A model generated the notes under the pieces. It was given only the letters and a program-made list of their open reading frames with translations, did not search any database and was not told the DNA's origin. A program made the translations under genes and the position numbers. 41,102 nt of DNA from Hyphomicrobium sp. (GTDB lineage: Bacteria; Pseudomonadota; Alphaproteobacteria; Rhizobiales; Hyphomicrobiaceae): the NCBI GenBank assembly GCA_025458125.1, contig JALOTA010000009.1:1-41102 (forward strand). The letters are read 5' to 3'. Numbering within the stretch: the first letter of the stretch is position 1; each line of letters opens with the position of its first letter. This document shows positions 30,189-40,813 of the stretch, in pieces.

Positions 30189-30938
30189 ATGGCCGGCCAT
30201 TCAGCCTTCAAGAACATCATGCATAAGAAGGGCCGGGCGGATGCCGCCCGATCCAAGATGTTCGCCAAGCTGTCACGTGAAATTACCGTTGCCGCAAAGC
30301 TCGGCAGTCCGGACCCTGCCATGAACCCGCGCCTGCGTCTGGCCATCCAGGACGCGCGTGCGGAGAACATGCCGAAGGACAACATCGAACGTGCCATCAA
30401 GAAGGCGGCGGGTAACGAAACGGAGAATTACGAGAACGTGCGCTACGAAGGCTACGCGCCGGGCGGCGTCGCCGTGATCGTGGAAGCCCTGACCGATAAC
30501 CGCAACCGCACGGGGGGCGTGGTGCGATCCGTGTTCACCAAGTACGGCGGCAATCTCGGGTCGACGGGTTCGGTGAGCCACATGTTCCAGCACGTGGGTG
30601 AAATCACATACAAGCCCGCCGCAGGTACGGCGGATACGGTTCTGGAAGCGGCCATCGAGTGTGGTGCGGACGACGTGCAGTCGGATGAGAACGGCCATCT
30701 CATCACCTGTGCCTTCGATACGCTCGGAACGGTTGCCGGCGCGCTGGAAGAGAAGCTGGGGCAGCCGCAAAGCGTCAAATCTGTCTGGAAGCCGGGGCTT
30801 ACGACTCCGGTGGAGGAAGACGCGGCGCAGTCGATCATGAAAATGATCGCGGCGCTGGAAGACGACGACGACGTTCAGAACGTGTTTGCGAACTTCGAAA
30901 TCTCCGATGAAATCATGAAGCGGCTCACCGCGGCCTGA
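30189..30938 (+). CDS. yebC: YebC/PmpR-family protein
   Basis: [39 protein letters not shown]. Confidence 0.96.
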   Translation: MAGHSAFKNIMHKKGRADAARSKMFAKLSREITVAAKLGSPDPAMNPRLRLAIQDARAENMPKDNIERAIKKAAGNETENYENVRYEGYAPGGVAVIVEALTDNRNRTGGVVRSVFTKYGGNLGSTGSVSHMFQHVGEITYKPAAGTADTVLEAAIECGADDVQSDENGHLITCAFDTLGTVAGALEEKLGQPQSVKSVWKPGLTTPVEEDAAQSIMKMIAALEDDDDVQNVFANFEISDEIMKRLTAA

Positions 30939-30981
30939 ACGCGACAGCCGCGAATCAAAGGCCGTGTTATGCGTGCCAGTC

Positions 30982-31506
30982 ATGAGCGGCACGACAACAC
31001 GTATTCTGGGATTGGACCCGGGACTGAGGCGCACGGGATGGGGCGTCATCGACAGCGACGGCGTGCGCCTCAGTTATGTCGCATCGGGTATTATCACATC
31101 CGACGGCGACGACGAACTGGCGTACCGGCTTGCCGAACTCTATCGCGGCATTGCCGCGGTGATCGCTGCGCATGACCCCGTCGAGGTCGCGGTGGAAGAG
31201 ACGTTTGTGAACGAAAACCCGCGCTCGACGCTGAAGCTCGGACAGGCCCGTGGGATGGCCCTGCTGGCGCCCGCCATGAAGGGATTGCTGGTGGCTGAAT
31301 ACACGCCGAACCTCATCAAGAAGAGTGTGGTCGGCGCGGGGCACGCCGAGAAACACCAGATCCAGGCGATGATCAGCTTTCTGTTGCCGCGCGCAAAATT
31401 CGATAACGCGGACGAGGCGGACGCCTTGGCAATTGCGATTTGCCACGCGAGCCACCGTGCTGCGCGGGCGCTTGCCAGGCGCGTCGCCAGGGAGGCCGCC
31501 CGATGA
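30982..31506 (+). CDS. ruvC: Holliday junction resolvase RuvC
   Basis: [39 protein letters not shown]. Confidence 0.96.
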   Translation: MSGTTTRILGLDPGLRRTGWGVIDSDGVRLSYVASGIITSDGDDELAYRLAELYRGIAAVIAAHDPVEVAVEETFVNENPRSTLKLGQARGMALLAPAMKGLLVAEYTPNLIKKSVVGAGHAEKHQIQAMISFLLPRAKFDNADEADALAIAICHASHRAARALARRVAREAAR

Positions 31507-32129
31507 TTGGCAAGCTCAAAGGCGTTGTGGATGCGATTGGGGAATCGCACGCCATCATCGACGTGAACGGGGTCGGCTACGAGGTGCAGCTATCGGTGCG
31601 CACACTGCGCAACCTCCGCCTCCAGGAAACGGCGAGCCTCACCATCGATACGCACGTCCGCGAGGACGCCATCCGTCTTTACGGTTTCACGAGCGAAATC
31701 GAGCGCAGCTGGTTCCGCACGTTGCAGACGGTACAGGGCGTGGGATCGAAGGTGGCTCTCGGCGTGCTCGGCGTCTTGTCGACAAACGATCTGGCAAACG
31801 CGATCGCACTTCAGAATTGGGCCGCCGTAGAGCAGGCGCCCGGGGTCGGAAAGAAACTCGCCCAGCGGATCGTGGCGGAGCTGAAGGACAAAGCGCCGGC
31901 GCTTTCGGTCGCGGGGCTCGACGTGGCTGCTGCCGCAAAGGGCACGACGGCAGGGACCGATGTTGCCGGGGAAGGCCTGGCGGCGGCGGAAGCAATCTCA
32001 GCGCTCTCCAACCTCGGCTATAATCCGGGGCAAGCGTCGGCGGCTGTCGCTGCCGCGCTGAAAGAACTCGGCGCCGGAGCCGATACCGCTCAGCTGATCC
32101 GTCGCGGTCTGAAGGAACTTTCGCGCTGA
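31503..32129 (+). CDS. ruvA: Holliday junction helicase subunit RuvA
   Basis: [35 protein letters not shown] overlap with ruvC. Confidence 0.96.
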   Translation: MIGKLKGVVDAIGESHAIIDVNGVGYEVQLSVRTLRNLRLQETASLTIDTHVREDAIRLYGFTSEIERSWFRTLQTVQGVGSKVALGVLGVLSTNDLANAIALQNWAAVEQAPGVGKKLAQRIVAELKDKAPALSVAGLDVAAAAKGTTAGTDVAGEGLAAAEAISALSNLGYNPGQASAAVAAALKELGAGADTAQLIRRGLKELSR

Positions 32130-32146
32130 ACCCAGCAAGGACCCCC

Positions 32147-32374
32147 ATGCGTACTGCTGCGTTGCTCATCGGTCTGGTTTGGATAGCGGCCGTGCTTTGG
32201 TACGGATGGACGACGCTCCCGCACCTGCCACTGGATGTCAGCGCCAGCGACCCGGCGACCGCCGCCGCGCTTCAGTCCGCTCAACTGAAGCACGTCCTGC
32301 TTTATGCCGCCGTAGCCTTGCTGCCGGCAGGAGCTCTCATCTGGCTCGGCGGCCGCGTCGGATCATCCGATTAA
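32147..32374 (+). CDS. Small membrane protein
   Basis: 75 aa with two hydrophobic segments, immediately downstream of ruvA. Confidence 0.6.
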   Translation: MRTAALLIGLVWIAAVLWYGWTTLPHLPLDVSASDPATAAALQSAQLKHVLLYAAVALLPAGALIWLGGRVGSSD

Positions 32375-32385
32375 GTCTCTATTAA
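32371..32385. promoter_or_regulatory. CtrA-type box TTAA-N7-TTAA upstream of PilZ gene
   Basis: TTAAGTCTCTATTAA, about 100 nt before the PilZ start. Confidence 0.65.
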
Positions 32386-32485
32386 TCAAAACGCTGAGCA
32401 GTTCCTTAAGGTCTTGCCAACGATTATGGCGTGCGGGGCGGAGAGGGCCTCGCTGTCTTTCGATCTGCGGGGAGGCTTTGTTTCC

Positions 32486-32854
32486 ATGATCCTCGGACCT
32501 GTTGCGCTGCCGGGAACTGTGCCACAGCAAAGCGACTTGGACTCGCTGGAAGACAGTGAGCGGCGTATTGCGCGCCGAAAGGCAGCCGGAACCAGTGCCG
32601 TGATCTTGAGCCCATCGGTCAGCGTGCCGATTTCCTGTCTCGTCAGGGACTATTCTCCGACCGGCGCGCGGCTGGAAATCGTCGCCACTCCTGAAAATCT
32701 GCTCGGGGGCCGGGTCAAACTGCCTGCTCATTTCAAGCTCCAGATGCGGCTGGACCGCATGGAAATGGATTGCGCCATCATGTGGCGGCGCGGCGCGTTC
32801 GTCGGCGTGAAATTCCTCGCGACACCGCGTGTCGTCGGCAAAAACGGGCGCTGA
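32486..32854 (+). CDS. PilZ-domain protein
   Basis: ERRIARRKAAGTSAVILS ... CLVRDYSPTGARLEI ... RRGAFVGVKF PilZ pattern. Confidence 0.85.
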   Translation: MILGPVALPGTVPQQSDLDSLEDSERRIARRKAAGTSAVILSPSVSVPISCLVRDYSPTGARLEIVATPENLLGGRVKLPAHFKLQMRLDRMEMDCAIMWRRGAFVGVKFLATPRVVGKNGR

Positions 32855-32881
32855 GCGAACTCCGCCATTTCGAGGACATCG

Positions 32882-33445
32882 TTGGCGCCCATGGTGCCGG
32901 GGCTTGTCGTCCCGATCCTGGAACCTGTCATCCCGATCGTCATGTCATTGAACGTCTTGCCGACCTTCGCCCTGCGCCTCTGGTCTCTTGTCCGGGCGGT
33001 TCTTCCGACCATTCTGGTGTTTCTGGTCGTCGGTCCCATTGCCGGGTACTTCGCGATCTTCCTGCCGATTTCACTGACCGCCGTGCCCGGGACCTTGGGG
33101 ACCGTGCAGGGATTGCTGGGTATGGTGGCGATGATGCCGATCGGAATCCCGATGGCCTATGTAATGGGCTACGTGCCTGCCGTCGTGACGGGAGCAGTGG
33201 TGGCGGCGCTCGACTGCATCTTCGACTGGCGGGGATACCGGGTGCCTGTGGCCATCGTGCTGGGTTGCTCGATCACCGTTCTGCTTCTCTACCGGTTGAT
33301 CGAATCCGACATCGCGATGGACGACGGTCAGTATTCCACCGCGCTGGTCGTCGCCGGCGCGACCGGTGCAATAGCGGCCGGGGTCTCTGCACTCCTGGCG
33401 CCCCGGCGCATTCCGGCCCCGCGGCTTGACGCAGGCAGCGAATAG
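32882..33445 (+). CDS. Multi-TM membrane protein of unknown function (TTG 32882 or ATG 32891 start)
   Basis: Several hydrophobic helices, RBS-proximal to ruvB. Confidence 0.7.
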   Translation: MAPMVPGLVVPILEPVIPIVMSLNVLPTFALRLWSLVRAVLPTILVFLVVGPIAGYFAIFLPISLTAVPGTLGTVQGLLGMVAMMPIGIPMAYVMGYVPAVVTGAVVAALDCIFDWRGYRVPVAIVLGCSITVLLLYRLIESDIAMDDGQYSTALVVAGATGAIAAGVSALLAPRRIPAPRLDAGSE

Positions 33446-33460
33446 AGCCACGAACAAAAC

Positions 33461-34507
33461 ATGACCGACCGGATGATCTCGTCGACGAAACGCGAGGCCG
33501 ATGCCTTCGAGGCATCGATCCGTCCGCAGTCGCTCGATGAGTTCATCGGTCAGGAGCAGGCGCGCGCCAATCTCAAGGTGTTCATCCAGGCGGCGAAGGC
33601 GCGCGGCGATGCGCTCGATCACGTTCTGTTTGCCGGTCCGCCGGGTCTGGGCAAGACGACGCTCGCCCAGATCATGTCGAAGGAACTCGGGGTGGGTTTT
33701 CGCGCCACGTCGGGACCCGTGATCTCCAAAGCCGGCGACCTGGCCGCGCTGCTCACGAACCTCGAAGACCGCGATGTTCTGTTCATCGATGAGATCCATC
33801 GCCTCAATCCGGCGGTTGAGGAGATCCTCTATCCGGCGATGGAGGACTTCAAGCTGGACCTCATCATCGGCGAGGGGCCGGCGGCGCGGTCGGTGCAGAT
33901 CGATCTTGCCAAATTCACGCTGGTGGGCGCCACGACACGCGCCGGGCTTCTGACGACGCCGCTGCGGGACCGGTTCGGAATTCCGGTTCGGCTCAATTTC
34001 TACACGATCGAAGAACTGGAACTTGTGGTGACCCGAGGAGCGCGTGTCCTCGGGGCTCCCCTGCGGGCGGACGGAGCGCGAGAGATCGCGCGGCGGGCGC
34101 GTGGAACGCCGCGGATCGCCGGGCGTCTACTGCGGCGGGTCAGAGATTTCGCGGCGGTTGCGGGCGTCGAGACGATCGATGCCGGAATCGCCGACACGGC
34201 GCTCAGGGCGCTCGAAGTCGACAGCGAAGGGCTCGATGCCCTCGATCACCGGTATCTGATGTGCATCGCCAAGAATTACGAAGGTGGTCCCGTCGGCATC
34301 GAGACACTCGCGGCGGCGCTCTCCGAACCGCGTGATGCGCTAGAGGAAATCGTCGAGCCGTACCTGCTGCAGCAGGGTTTCGTTGGGCGGACGCCTCGCG
34401 GCCGGGTGATGACCTTGAAAGCGTGGCGTCACCTCGGTCTTTCCGGTCCGCCACGCAATGCCGCCCCGGATCTCTTCTCTGGCCCCGACGAGGCCGGCGA
34501 TCCGTGA
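33461..34507 (+). CDS. ruvB: Holliday junction branch migration helicase RuvB
   Basis: [52 protein letters not shown]. Confidence 0.97.
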   Translation: MTDRMISSTKREADAFEASIRPQSLDEFIGQEQARANLKVFIQAAKARGDALDHVLFAGPPGLGKTTLAQIMSKELGVGFRATSGPVISKAGDLAALLTNLEDRDVLFIDEIHRLNPAVEEILYPAMEDFKLDLIIGEGPAARSVQIDLAKFTLVGATTRAGLLTTPLRDRFGIPVRLNFYTIEELELVVTRGARVLGAPLRADGAREIARRARGTPRIAGRLLRRVRDFAAVAGVETIDAGIADTALRALEVDSEGLDALDHRYLMCIAKNYEGGPVGIETLAAALSEPRDALEEIVEPYLLQQGFVGRTPRGRVMTLKAWRHLGLSGPPRNAAPDLFSGPDEAGDP

Positions 34508-35415
34508 TCAGCCGCCGCACATTCCTGCGCGGCGCGGGCGTTGCGGTCGCGGCCGGCGCCGGCTTCGCCGGTTATGCATTCGGTTATGAGCCGCGCTACC
34601 GGCTGTCTGTCTCGAGGTATTCGATTTCGCCGCCGAATTGGCCGACCGGTTTGAAAGCGACGCTGGCACTCGTTGCAGACGTGCATGCGTGCGAACCTCT
34701 GATGGGGGCCGAGCGGATCGAAGGCATCGTTGAATTCACCAATGGGCTCGGCGCCGATGCTATCCTGATGCTTGGAGACTATGAGACGAACGCCCGGTTC
34801 ATCGACCGGCCGCTGATGCCTGACGAATGGGCGCCGATTCTTGCCAGGCTGAAGGCGCCGCTGGGCGTGCATGCCATTCTCGGGAACCACGACTACTGGG
34901 ACGATCCCGATGTTCAACGCAATCGTGGAGGGTCGCCGCGGGCACGCCGTGCCCTGGAACGAGCGGGCGTGCCGGTCTACGAAAACGACACCGTGCGGCT
35001 GACGAAGGACGGGCGGCCGTTCTGGCTTGCGGGCCTTGCGGACCAACTCGCATTCCCCGACACCGGCAACGACGCCAAAGGGAAGGGCGTGGGGCTCGAC
35101 GATCTGGACGGGACCCTGGCAAGGATTACGGACGATGCTCCCGTGATCCTGATGGCGCACGAACCGGACATTTTTCCCAAGGTGCCGGAGCGCGTGGCGC
35201 TGACCGTTTCAGGTCACACGCACGGCGGACAGGTGCGTCTCTTCGGCTGGTCCCCGATCGTTCCTTCCGTTTACGGCAACCGCTATGCCTACGGGCATGT
35301 CGTGGAGGGCTCCCGCCATCTCGTCGTGTCGGGCGGTCTGGGCTGTTCCATCACGCCGATACGCCTGGGCGTGCCTCCCGAAGTCGTTGTCGTTGAACTT
35401 GGAGCAGATGCTTGA
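34504..35415 (+). CDS. Metallophosphoesterase with Tat-like signal (GTG start)
   Basis: [22 protein letters not shown] signal; [31 protein letters not shown]. Confidence 0.9.
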   Translation: MISRRTFLRGAGVAVAAGAGFAGYAFGYEPRYRLSVSRYSISPPNWPTGLKATLALVADVHACEPLMGAERIEGIVEFTNGLGADAILMLGDYETNARFIDRPLMPDEWAPILARLKAPLGVHAILGNHDYWDDPDVQRNRGGSPRARRALERAGVPVYENDTVRLTKDGRPFWLAGLADQLAFPDTGNDAKGKGVGLDDLDGTLARITDDAPVILMAHEPDIFPKVPERVALTVSGHTHGGQVRLFGWSPIVPSVYGNRYAYGHVVEGSRHLVVSGGLGCSITPIRLGVPPEVVVVELGADA

Positions 35416-35924
35416 TGCCGCCGCAAAACTGGCCGGATCTTTCCGGGCGCATCGTCGAGGACGGGACCGGCCGATGGCACGTTCTTCCGATCCGCGTCTA
35501 TTTCGAGGATACGGACGCGGGAGGCATTGCCTATCACGCGTCTTACATTCGCTGGTGCGAGCGGGGGCGGACCGACTTCCTGCGGCTCCTGGGTACGGAC
35601 AGCCGGAGGCTCATCGACGGTTCGAGCAGCCACGAGCCCGCGGCCTTCGTCGTCAGGCGGATGAACTGCGAGTTCCTGCGGCCCTCCCGGATGGACGACA
35701 TTCTGGAGGTGGAAACCCGGGTGAAAGCGCTGGGCGGGGCCAGCGTGACGCTCCTGCAGACCGTGCGCCATGCCGGGCGGGCGGTCTTCGAGGCAGAGGT
35801 GACGGTGGTTCTGGTGGCGGTTTCGGGCAAGCCGTTGCGCCTTACGAGCGCCATTCGTGCCGGGTTTGGTGACGTTCCGGACGGGGCGCCCCTGGGCGGG
35901 GTGGCTGGACAACAGGACGGGTGA
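35412..35924 (+). CDS. ybgC: YbgC-family acyl-CoA thioesterase (tol-pal associated)
   Basis: PIRVYFEDTDAGGIAYHASYIRWCERGRTDFLR. Confidence 0.9.
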   Translation: MMPPQNWPDLSGRIVEDGTGRWHVLPIRVYFEDTDAGGIAYHASYIRWCERGRTDFLRLLGTDSRRLIDGSSSHEPAAFVVRRMNCEFLRPSRMDDILEVETRVKALGGASVTLLQTVRHAGRAVFEAEVTVVLVAVSGKPLRLTSAIRAGFGDVPDGAPLGGVAGQQDG

Positions 35925-35969
35925 GCTAGAAGATGGAACGGCCCACTGTATGCGTATCCGGGTAGGCTC

Positions 35970-36677
35970 ATGACCACGAAGACCGACCAGCACGGCATCG
36001 ATCTCGATATCAAAGACGCGATGGAGGGGTACGAGCGCTTCAGGCAGCGTTTCGAACGGGACCGGAACTTCTACACGCGCCTCGCACATTCCAAGCAGAA
36101 GCCCAAGATATTGTGGATCGGTTGCTGCGACAGCCGCGTCATCCCTTCGCAGATCACGTCGGCCGACCCTGGTGAATTGTTCGAGATTCGCAATATCGCG
36201 AACTGTGTTCCGCCGGCCGGCTGCGAGGCCTCCGTCGGAGCGGCCATCGAGTATGCGCTCGGGCATCTGGGCGTCGACGATATCATCGTCTGCGGGCATA
36301 CCGGTTGCGGCGGCATCGAGGCGCTCATCGAGCCTGCCGCATGCGAACCCACGGCGCATCTCGGGCGCTGGGTGGACTACACACGGCCCGCGCATGAACT
36401 GGTCCGCGCCGCCGGCATCGAGCCGCGCAACCGCCTGATGGCGACGATCGCCGCCCACATCCAGTTCCAACTCGACAATCTGATGTCCTATGAGATCGTC
36501 CGTCGTGGGGTGGAGGAAGGCCGGGTCGGTGTCCACGGCTGGCTCTACGACATGGAAACCGGCGAGGTCGTGATCTACGACCGGAGCCGGGGAGAATGGC
36601 GGGAATTGCTTGCCGAAGGCGCGCCGGGGCGGGGGGCCCGAATGAACGGCCATCAGGCCGCCTGGGAGAAGGGCTGA
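35970..36677 (+). CDS. Beta-class carbonic anhydrase
   Basis: ILWIGCCDSRVIPSQI; ICGHTGCGGIEAL. Confidence 0.94.
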   Translation: MTTKTDQHGIDLDIKDAMEGYERFRQRFERDRNFYTRLAHSKQKPKILWIGCCDSRVIPSQITSADPGELFEIRNIANCVPPAGCEASVGAAIEYALGHLGVDDIIVCGHTGCGGIEALIEPAACEPTAHLGRWVDYTRPAHELVRAAGIEPRNRLMATIAAHIQFQLDNLMSYEIVRRGVEEGRVGVHGWLYDMETGEVVIYDRSRGEWRELLAEGAPGRGARMNGHQAAWEKG

Positions 36678-36861
36678 AAGGCCCCGGCTTATTCCCGCGC
36701 AAGCCTCTCTTTCGTCATATTGCGCGGCAACATGCGTGTTGGCGGTATCGGGGAATACGGGGCAAGCTTTTCATCGTGTCGCGAACAAGGTTCCGTCATC
36801 ATCGACCGGCGCGTAAAGCACTCTTCAAGTCCTCAACGGATCCTCGAACGGCGGAAGACCC

Positions 36862-37575
36862 ATGAACCCAGCGGACGTCGCCCAGGCGACCCTCCCGGCC
36901 GCAGCGCCGGGCGTTTCGTTTTATGAGCTATTCATTCATGCCTCACTCACCGTTCAGTTGGTGATGACGGGCCTGTTCATCGCCTCCATCTGGTCGTGGG
37001 CGATCATCGTGGAAAAGCTGTTCGCATTCCGCAAGGCGCGCATCGAAGCCGACCGGTTCGAGCAGACCTTCTGGTCCGGTCAATCTCTCGATGAACTCTA
37101 CAACCAGTTGTCGCGCGGACCGACCATTTCCATGGCGGCACTGTTCGTTGCGGCCATGCGCGAGTGGAAGCGGTCAGTGGAGGGCAACATTCGCGCCATG
37201 GGTGGCATTCAGATGCGCGTCGAGAAGGTGATGGATGTCACCATCAGCCGCGAGATGGAGCGGCTCGACCGGCGGCTTCTGTTTCTGGCGACCGTGGGAT
37301 CCACGGCGCCCTTCGTCGGACTCTTCGGCACCGTCTGGGGCATCATGGTGAGCTTCCAGGCCATAGCCATTTCGAAGAATACCAACCTCGCCGTCGTGGC
37401 GCCGGGCATCGCGGAAGCGCTCTTCGCAACGGCCCTGGGCCTGCTTGCGGCCATTCCGGCGGTCGTCTTCTACAACAAGTTCTCCGCCGACAGCGCCGCC
37501 ATCAGCCAACGGCTGGAAGCGTTCGCGGATGAATTCTCGGCGATCGTTTCGCGCCAGATCGACGTCAGGAGCTAG
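36862..37575 (+). CDS. tolQ: TolQ, Tol-Pal proton channel subunit
   Basis: ERLDRRLLFLATVGSTAPFVGLFGTVWGIMVSFQAI. Confidence 0.96.
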   Translation: MNPADVAQATLPAAAPGVSFYELFIHASLTVQLVMTGLFIASIWSWAIIVEKLFAFRKARIEADRFEQTFWSGQSLDELYNQLSRGPTISMAALFVAAMREWKRSVEGNIRAMGGIQMRVEKVMDVTISREMERLDRRLLFLATVGSTAPFVGLFGTVWGIMVSFQAIAISKNTNLAVVAPGIAEALFATALGLLAAIPAVVFYNKFSADSAAISQRLEAFADEFSAIVSRQIDVRS

Positions 37576-37581
37576 GCCGAG

Positions 37582-38034
37582 ATGGGCGCCAGTATCAAAA
37601 TGAACACCGGTGGCGGGGGCGGACGGCGCCGCCGACGCAGCCGCAAAGCCCCGATGAGTGAAATCAACATCACGCCGATGGTCGACGTGATGCTCGTGCT
37701 TCTCATCATCTTCATGGTGGCCGCGCCGATGCTCACCGTGGGCGTACCCATCGAACTGCCGCAGTCGCAGGGCAAACAGCTGGAAAGCTCGAAAGAGCCG
37801 CTGACGATTTCCGTCTCGGCCAGCGGCGAGACATTCATCGGCGAAACGAAGGTGCCGCTGAACGAGATCGCTGAAAAGCTCAAGGCCATCGCCAAGAACG
37901 GTGTCGACGAGCAGATCTACGTGCGGGGCGACAAGGGAATCGACTATGGCACCGTCATGAAGGTGATGGGCCGGATCAGCTCGGGCGGCTTCAAGAAAGT
38001 CTCACTCGTCACGGAAGTCGAAGACGGAGGTTAG
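37582..38034 (+). CDS. tolR: TolR
   Basis: MSEINITPMVDVMLVLLIIFMVAAPMLTVGVPIELPQSQG. Confidence 0.95.
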   Translation: MGASIKMNTGGGGGRRRRRSRKAPMSEINITPMVDVMLVLLIIFMVAAPMLTVGVPIELPQSQGKQLESSKEPLTISVSASGETFIGETKVPLNEIAEKLKAIAKNGVDEQIYVRGDKGIDYGTVMKVMGRISSGGFKKVSLVTEVEDGG

Positions 38035-38041
38035 AGCAGCG

Positions 38042-39060
38042 GTGGGCGCCGGGCTCTTCATATCGATCGTGATGCATGCGGCGCTGCTGGCGTGGTCGAT
38101 CATCTCGATCCAGCGAACGCCATCGCCGTCGCCATGATTACGCCGTCCGAATTCCTGCGCATGAAGCAGGGAAGCGAGACATCGAAGGAACTGGAAGCCA
38201 AGGCGAGCGAGAAGCCGGCTGATGTCCAGTCCGTGCTCGAAGCGGAAAAACCAAAGCCGGTTCTGGCGCCGACGCCGCCCGCGGAACCGGAGCCGGCGAA
38301 GCCCGATCCCGCGCCCGAGCCGCCGAAACCGGCCGAGGCCACGCCGCCTCCCGAACCTCCCAAACCCGATCCGATTGCCGAGAAGTTGGCCGAGGCTCCG
38401 CCGCCACCGCCGGGACCGACGCCCGATGAACTGAAAAAACAGGAGGAGGAGAAAAAGGCCGCCGAAGAAGCTCAGAAGAAGGCTGAGGAAGAAAAGAAGA
38501 AGGCCGAGGAAAAGAAAAAGGCGGAGCAGAAGAAAAAAGCCGAAGAGGCGAAAAAGAAGGCCGCCGAGGCCAAGCGCAAGAAGGAAGAAGACGAGAAGAA
38601 AAAGCAGGCCGCTGTTTCAGACCGGCTCGCGGCGCTTCTCGACAAGGATCCGACCAAGAAGGGTGCGCAGGCGACCGCGACCGAACCGACGAAGCCGACC
38701 GAGTACCGTGGGCCGACAGCGGGAACCGAGACGGGCAACGAAGCGGTTCTTTCGGTGCGCGAACAGGATCTTCTGCGTGGCATGCTGCGGACGCAGATCG
38801 CGCGCTGCTGGCGACTGCCGGGAGGCGGCGGTGGAGCGGAGACCCCGATCGTCACGCTGCGGTGGCGGATGCGTCCGGATGGGACGCTGGAGGCCGATCC
38901 TCGTGTCGAAAAGCCAGCTTCCGGCCCGCTGGCAGCTCTGGCCACCGAGTCGGCCATGCGCGCCGTAAAAGGTTGCCAACCCTATGATTTGCCGAAGGAC
39001 CTCTATGAAAGCGGCTGGCAGGAGATCATCTGGGAGTTCGATCCGAGCGAAATGCTGTAG
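38042..39060 (+). CDS. tolA: TolA, with apparent frameshift between TM anchor (38042-38137 frame) and body (38092-39060 frame)
   Basis: Frame of 38042: VGAGLFISIVMHAALLAWSIISIQ (TM); body frame: NAIAVAMITPSEFLRMKQGS, Pro-rich, Lys/Ala/Glu coiled coil, C-terminal TolA domain. Confidence 0.8.
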
Positions 39061-39166
39061 TGAGACGGAAAGTCTTCCTAAGCGCCGTGGTTTGACCCTA
39101 TTCGCAGGTCAGATGCATCTGTAACGCTAAGGACCGTTCCCGCCGGACCCCAAGCCCAGCCATCAT

Positions 39167-40543
39167 ATGTCGAACAGCATGATTTCCCTTTCGCCTACCT
39201 TCGCAGCGCCCACTCGATCACCGCGATGTGCCCGGCAGTCATCAAGTTGGATGGCCGGGGGCCTTGGTCTCGTTGTCGCGGCGATAAGCGCGCTTCCGGC
39301 TGCGGCGCAACTCACCGGGCGTCAATCGGAAGGGTCGCTGTCGCCCATTCCGATCGCCATTCCCGAGTTTGTCGGCGACGATCCGCGGCTGGCGACGGAG
39401 ATTTCCAACGTCGTGGCCAACGATCTGGAAAGTTCCGGCCTTTTCAAACCTTTGGATCGCGGTTCATTTCTTGAAGCGGTGCGTGACATCAATCAACCGC
39501 CGCGAATGGTCGACTGGCGCTCAATCGGCGCGGACGCGCTGGCGGTTGGGCGCGTAACCCGGGATGCCAGTGGCCGGCTGTCTTCGGAGTTCCGGCTGTG
39601 GGACGTCGCGACGGGCAAGCAGCTCGCCGGCCAGCGATTTGCGACGGCGGAGGCCAACTGGCGCCGCGTCGGGCACATCATCGCCGACCAGATCTACGAA
39701 CGTCTGACGGGTGAGAAGGGCTATTTCGACAGCCGTGTGGTCTTCATCGACGAGACCGGTCCCAAGGACAAGCGCGTCAAGCGGCTCGCCATTATGGATC
39801 AGGACGGCGCCAACGTCCGAATTCTCTCAAAAGGCGCGGAGATCGTTCTCACGCCGCGGTTTTCGCCGACCCGTAACGAAATCACGTTCATGTCCTACAC
39901 GCGCGACCAGCCGCGCGTGTTTTTGCTCAACCTGGAGACCATGCAACGCGAAGTCGTCGGGGACTTTCCCGGCATGACGTTCGCGCCACGTTTTTCCCCT
40001 GATGGCCAGCGGGTGATCTTCTCCGTGCAGTCGGAGGGTTCGAGTTCGATCTTCGAAATGGACCTGAGGACCCGCCAGACCCGGCGCGTCACCCAGACCG
40101 ACGCCATCGACACGGGGCCCTGCTATTCGCCAGATGGGCGGCAGATCGTGTTCGAGAGCGACCGGGACGGGACCCAGCAACTCTACCTAATGAACTCGGA
40201 CGGCTCGGGGGTTCGCCGGCTCAGCTACGGGGAGGGGCGTTACTCGACGCCGGTCTGGTCCCCGCGCGGCGACTATATTGCCTTTACAAGGCAGCTTGCG
40301 GGACGTTTCATCATCGGTGTCATGCGCCCCGACGGCTCGGGCGAACGGGTGCTGACCGACGGATTTCATAACGAAGGCCCGACGTGGTCCCCCAACGGGC
40401 GAGTCGTGATGTTCTTCCGGGAAGGCCAGGGACCGAACGGCGGACCGCGAATCTTTACGGTCGACATCACGGGCTACAACGAACGAGTCATTGCAACGCC
40501 ATCGTTCGCGTCTGATCCCGCCTGGTCGCCTCTCCTGAATTGA
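39167..40543 (+). CDS. tolB: TolB
   Basis: Signal-like N-terminus, [15 protein letters not shown]40-like beta-propeller repeats ([25 protein letters not shown]). Confidence 0.96.
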   Translation: MSNSMISLSPTFAAPTRSPRCARQSSSWMAGGLGLVVAAISALPAAAQLTGRQSEGSLSPIPIAIPEFVGDDPRLATEISNVVANDLESSGLFKPLDRGSFLEAVRDINQPPRMVDWRSIGADALAVGRVTRDASGRLSSEFRLWDVATGKQLAGQRFATAEANWRRVGHIIADQIYERLTGEKGYFDSRVVFIDETGPKDKRVKRLAIMDQDGANVRILSKGAEIVLTPRFSPTRNEITFMSYTRDQPRVFLLNLETMQREVVGDFPGMTFAPRFSPDGQRVIFSVQSEGSSSIFEMDLRTRQTRRVTQTDAIDTGPCYSPDGRQIVFESDRDGTQQLYLMNSDGSGVRRLSYGEGRYSTPVWSPRGDYIAFTRQLAGRFIIGVMRPDGSGERVLTDGFHNEGPTWSPNGRVVMFFREGQGPNGGPRIFTVDITGYNERVIATPSFASDPAWSPLLN

Positions 40544-40551
40544 GACACGAC

Positions 40552-40566
40552 TTAAGGGAAGTTTAA
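40552..40566. promoter_or_regulatory. CtrA-type box TTAA-N7-TTAA downstream of tolB
   Basis: TTAAGGGAAGTTTAA. Confidence 0.6.
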
Positions 40567-40813
40567 GGAATATCCGGCAATCTGTTGATCAGTCCGGGGC
40601 GTCACGGCCTCGGTCTTTTCTTGTGTAATTCCAAACGGTTGATTAACTTTCGCCTGGGCGGAGTTTTTGACCTGAGGAGCGTAAAACACGGCGTTGCATT
40701 TTCGCATCTAGGTTGGTGGAAAACGGCTCTCGAGCCGCCTCCGTTCTTGATCGAACAAGTGCATGCCGGTACCCCAGTATGTGGTTGGGCGTCAGTAGCA
40801 ACAGGAGATCGCT

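Noticed and set aside
35289-36653. 454-aa minus-strand ORF across ybgC and carbonic anhydrase
   Set aside because: Shadow ORF; both plus-strand genes have clear catalytic motifs
38430-38620. Repetitive GAAGAAGGC-type sequence in tolA
   Set aside because: Explained by the Lys/Ala/Glu coiled coil of TolA, not a CRISPR or mobile repeat
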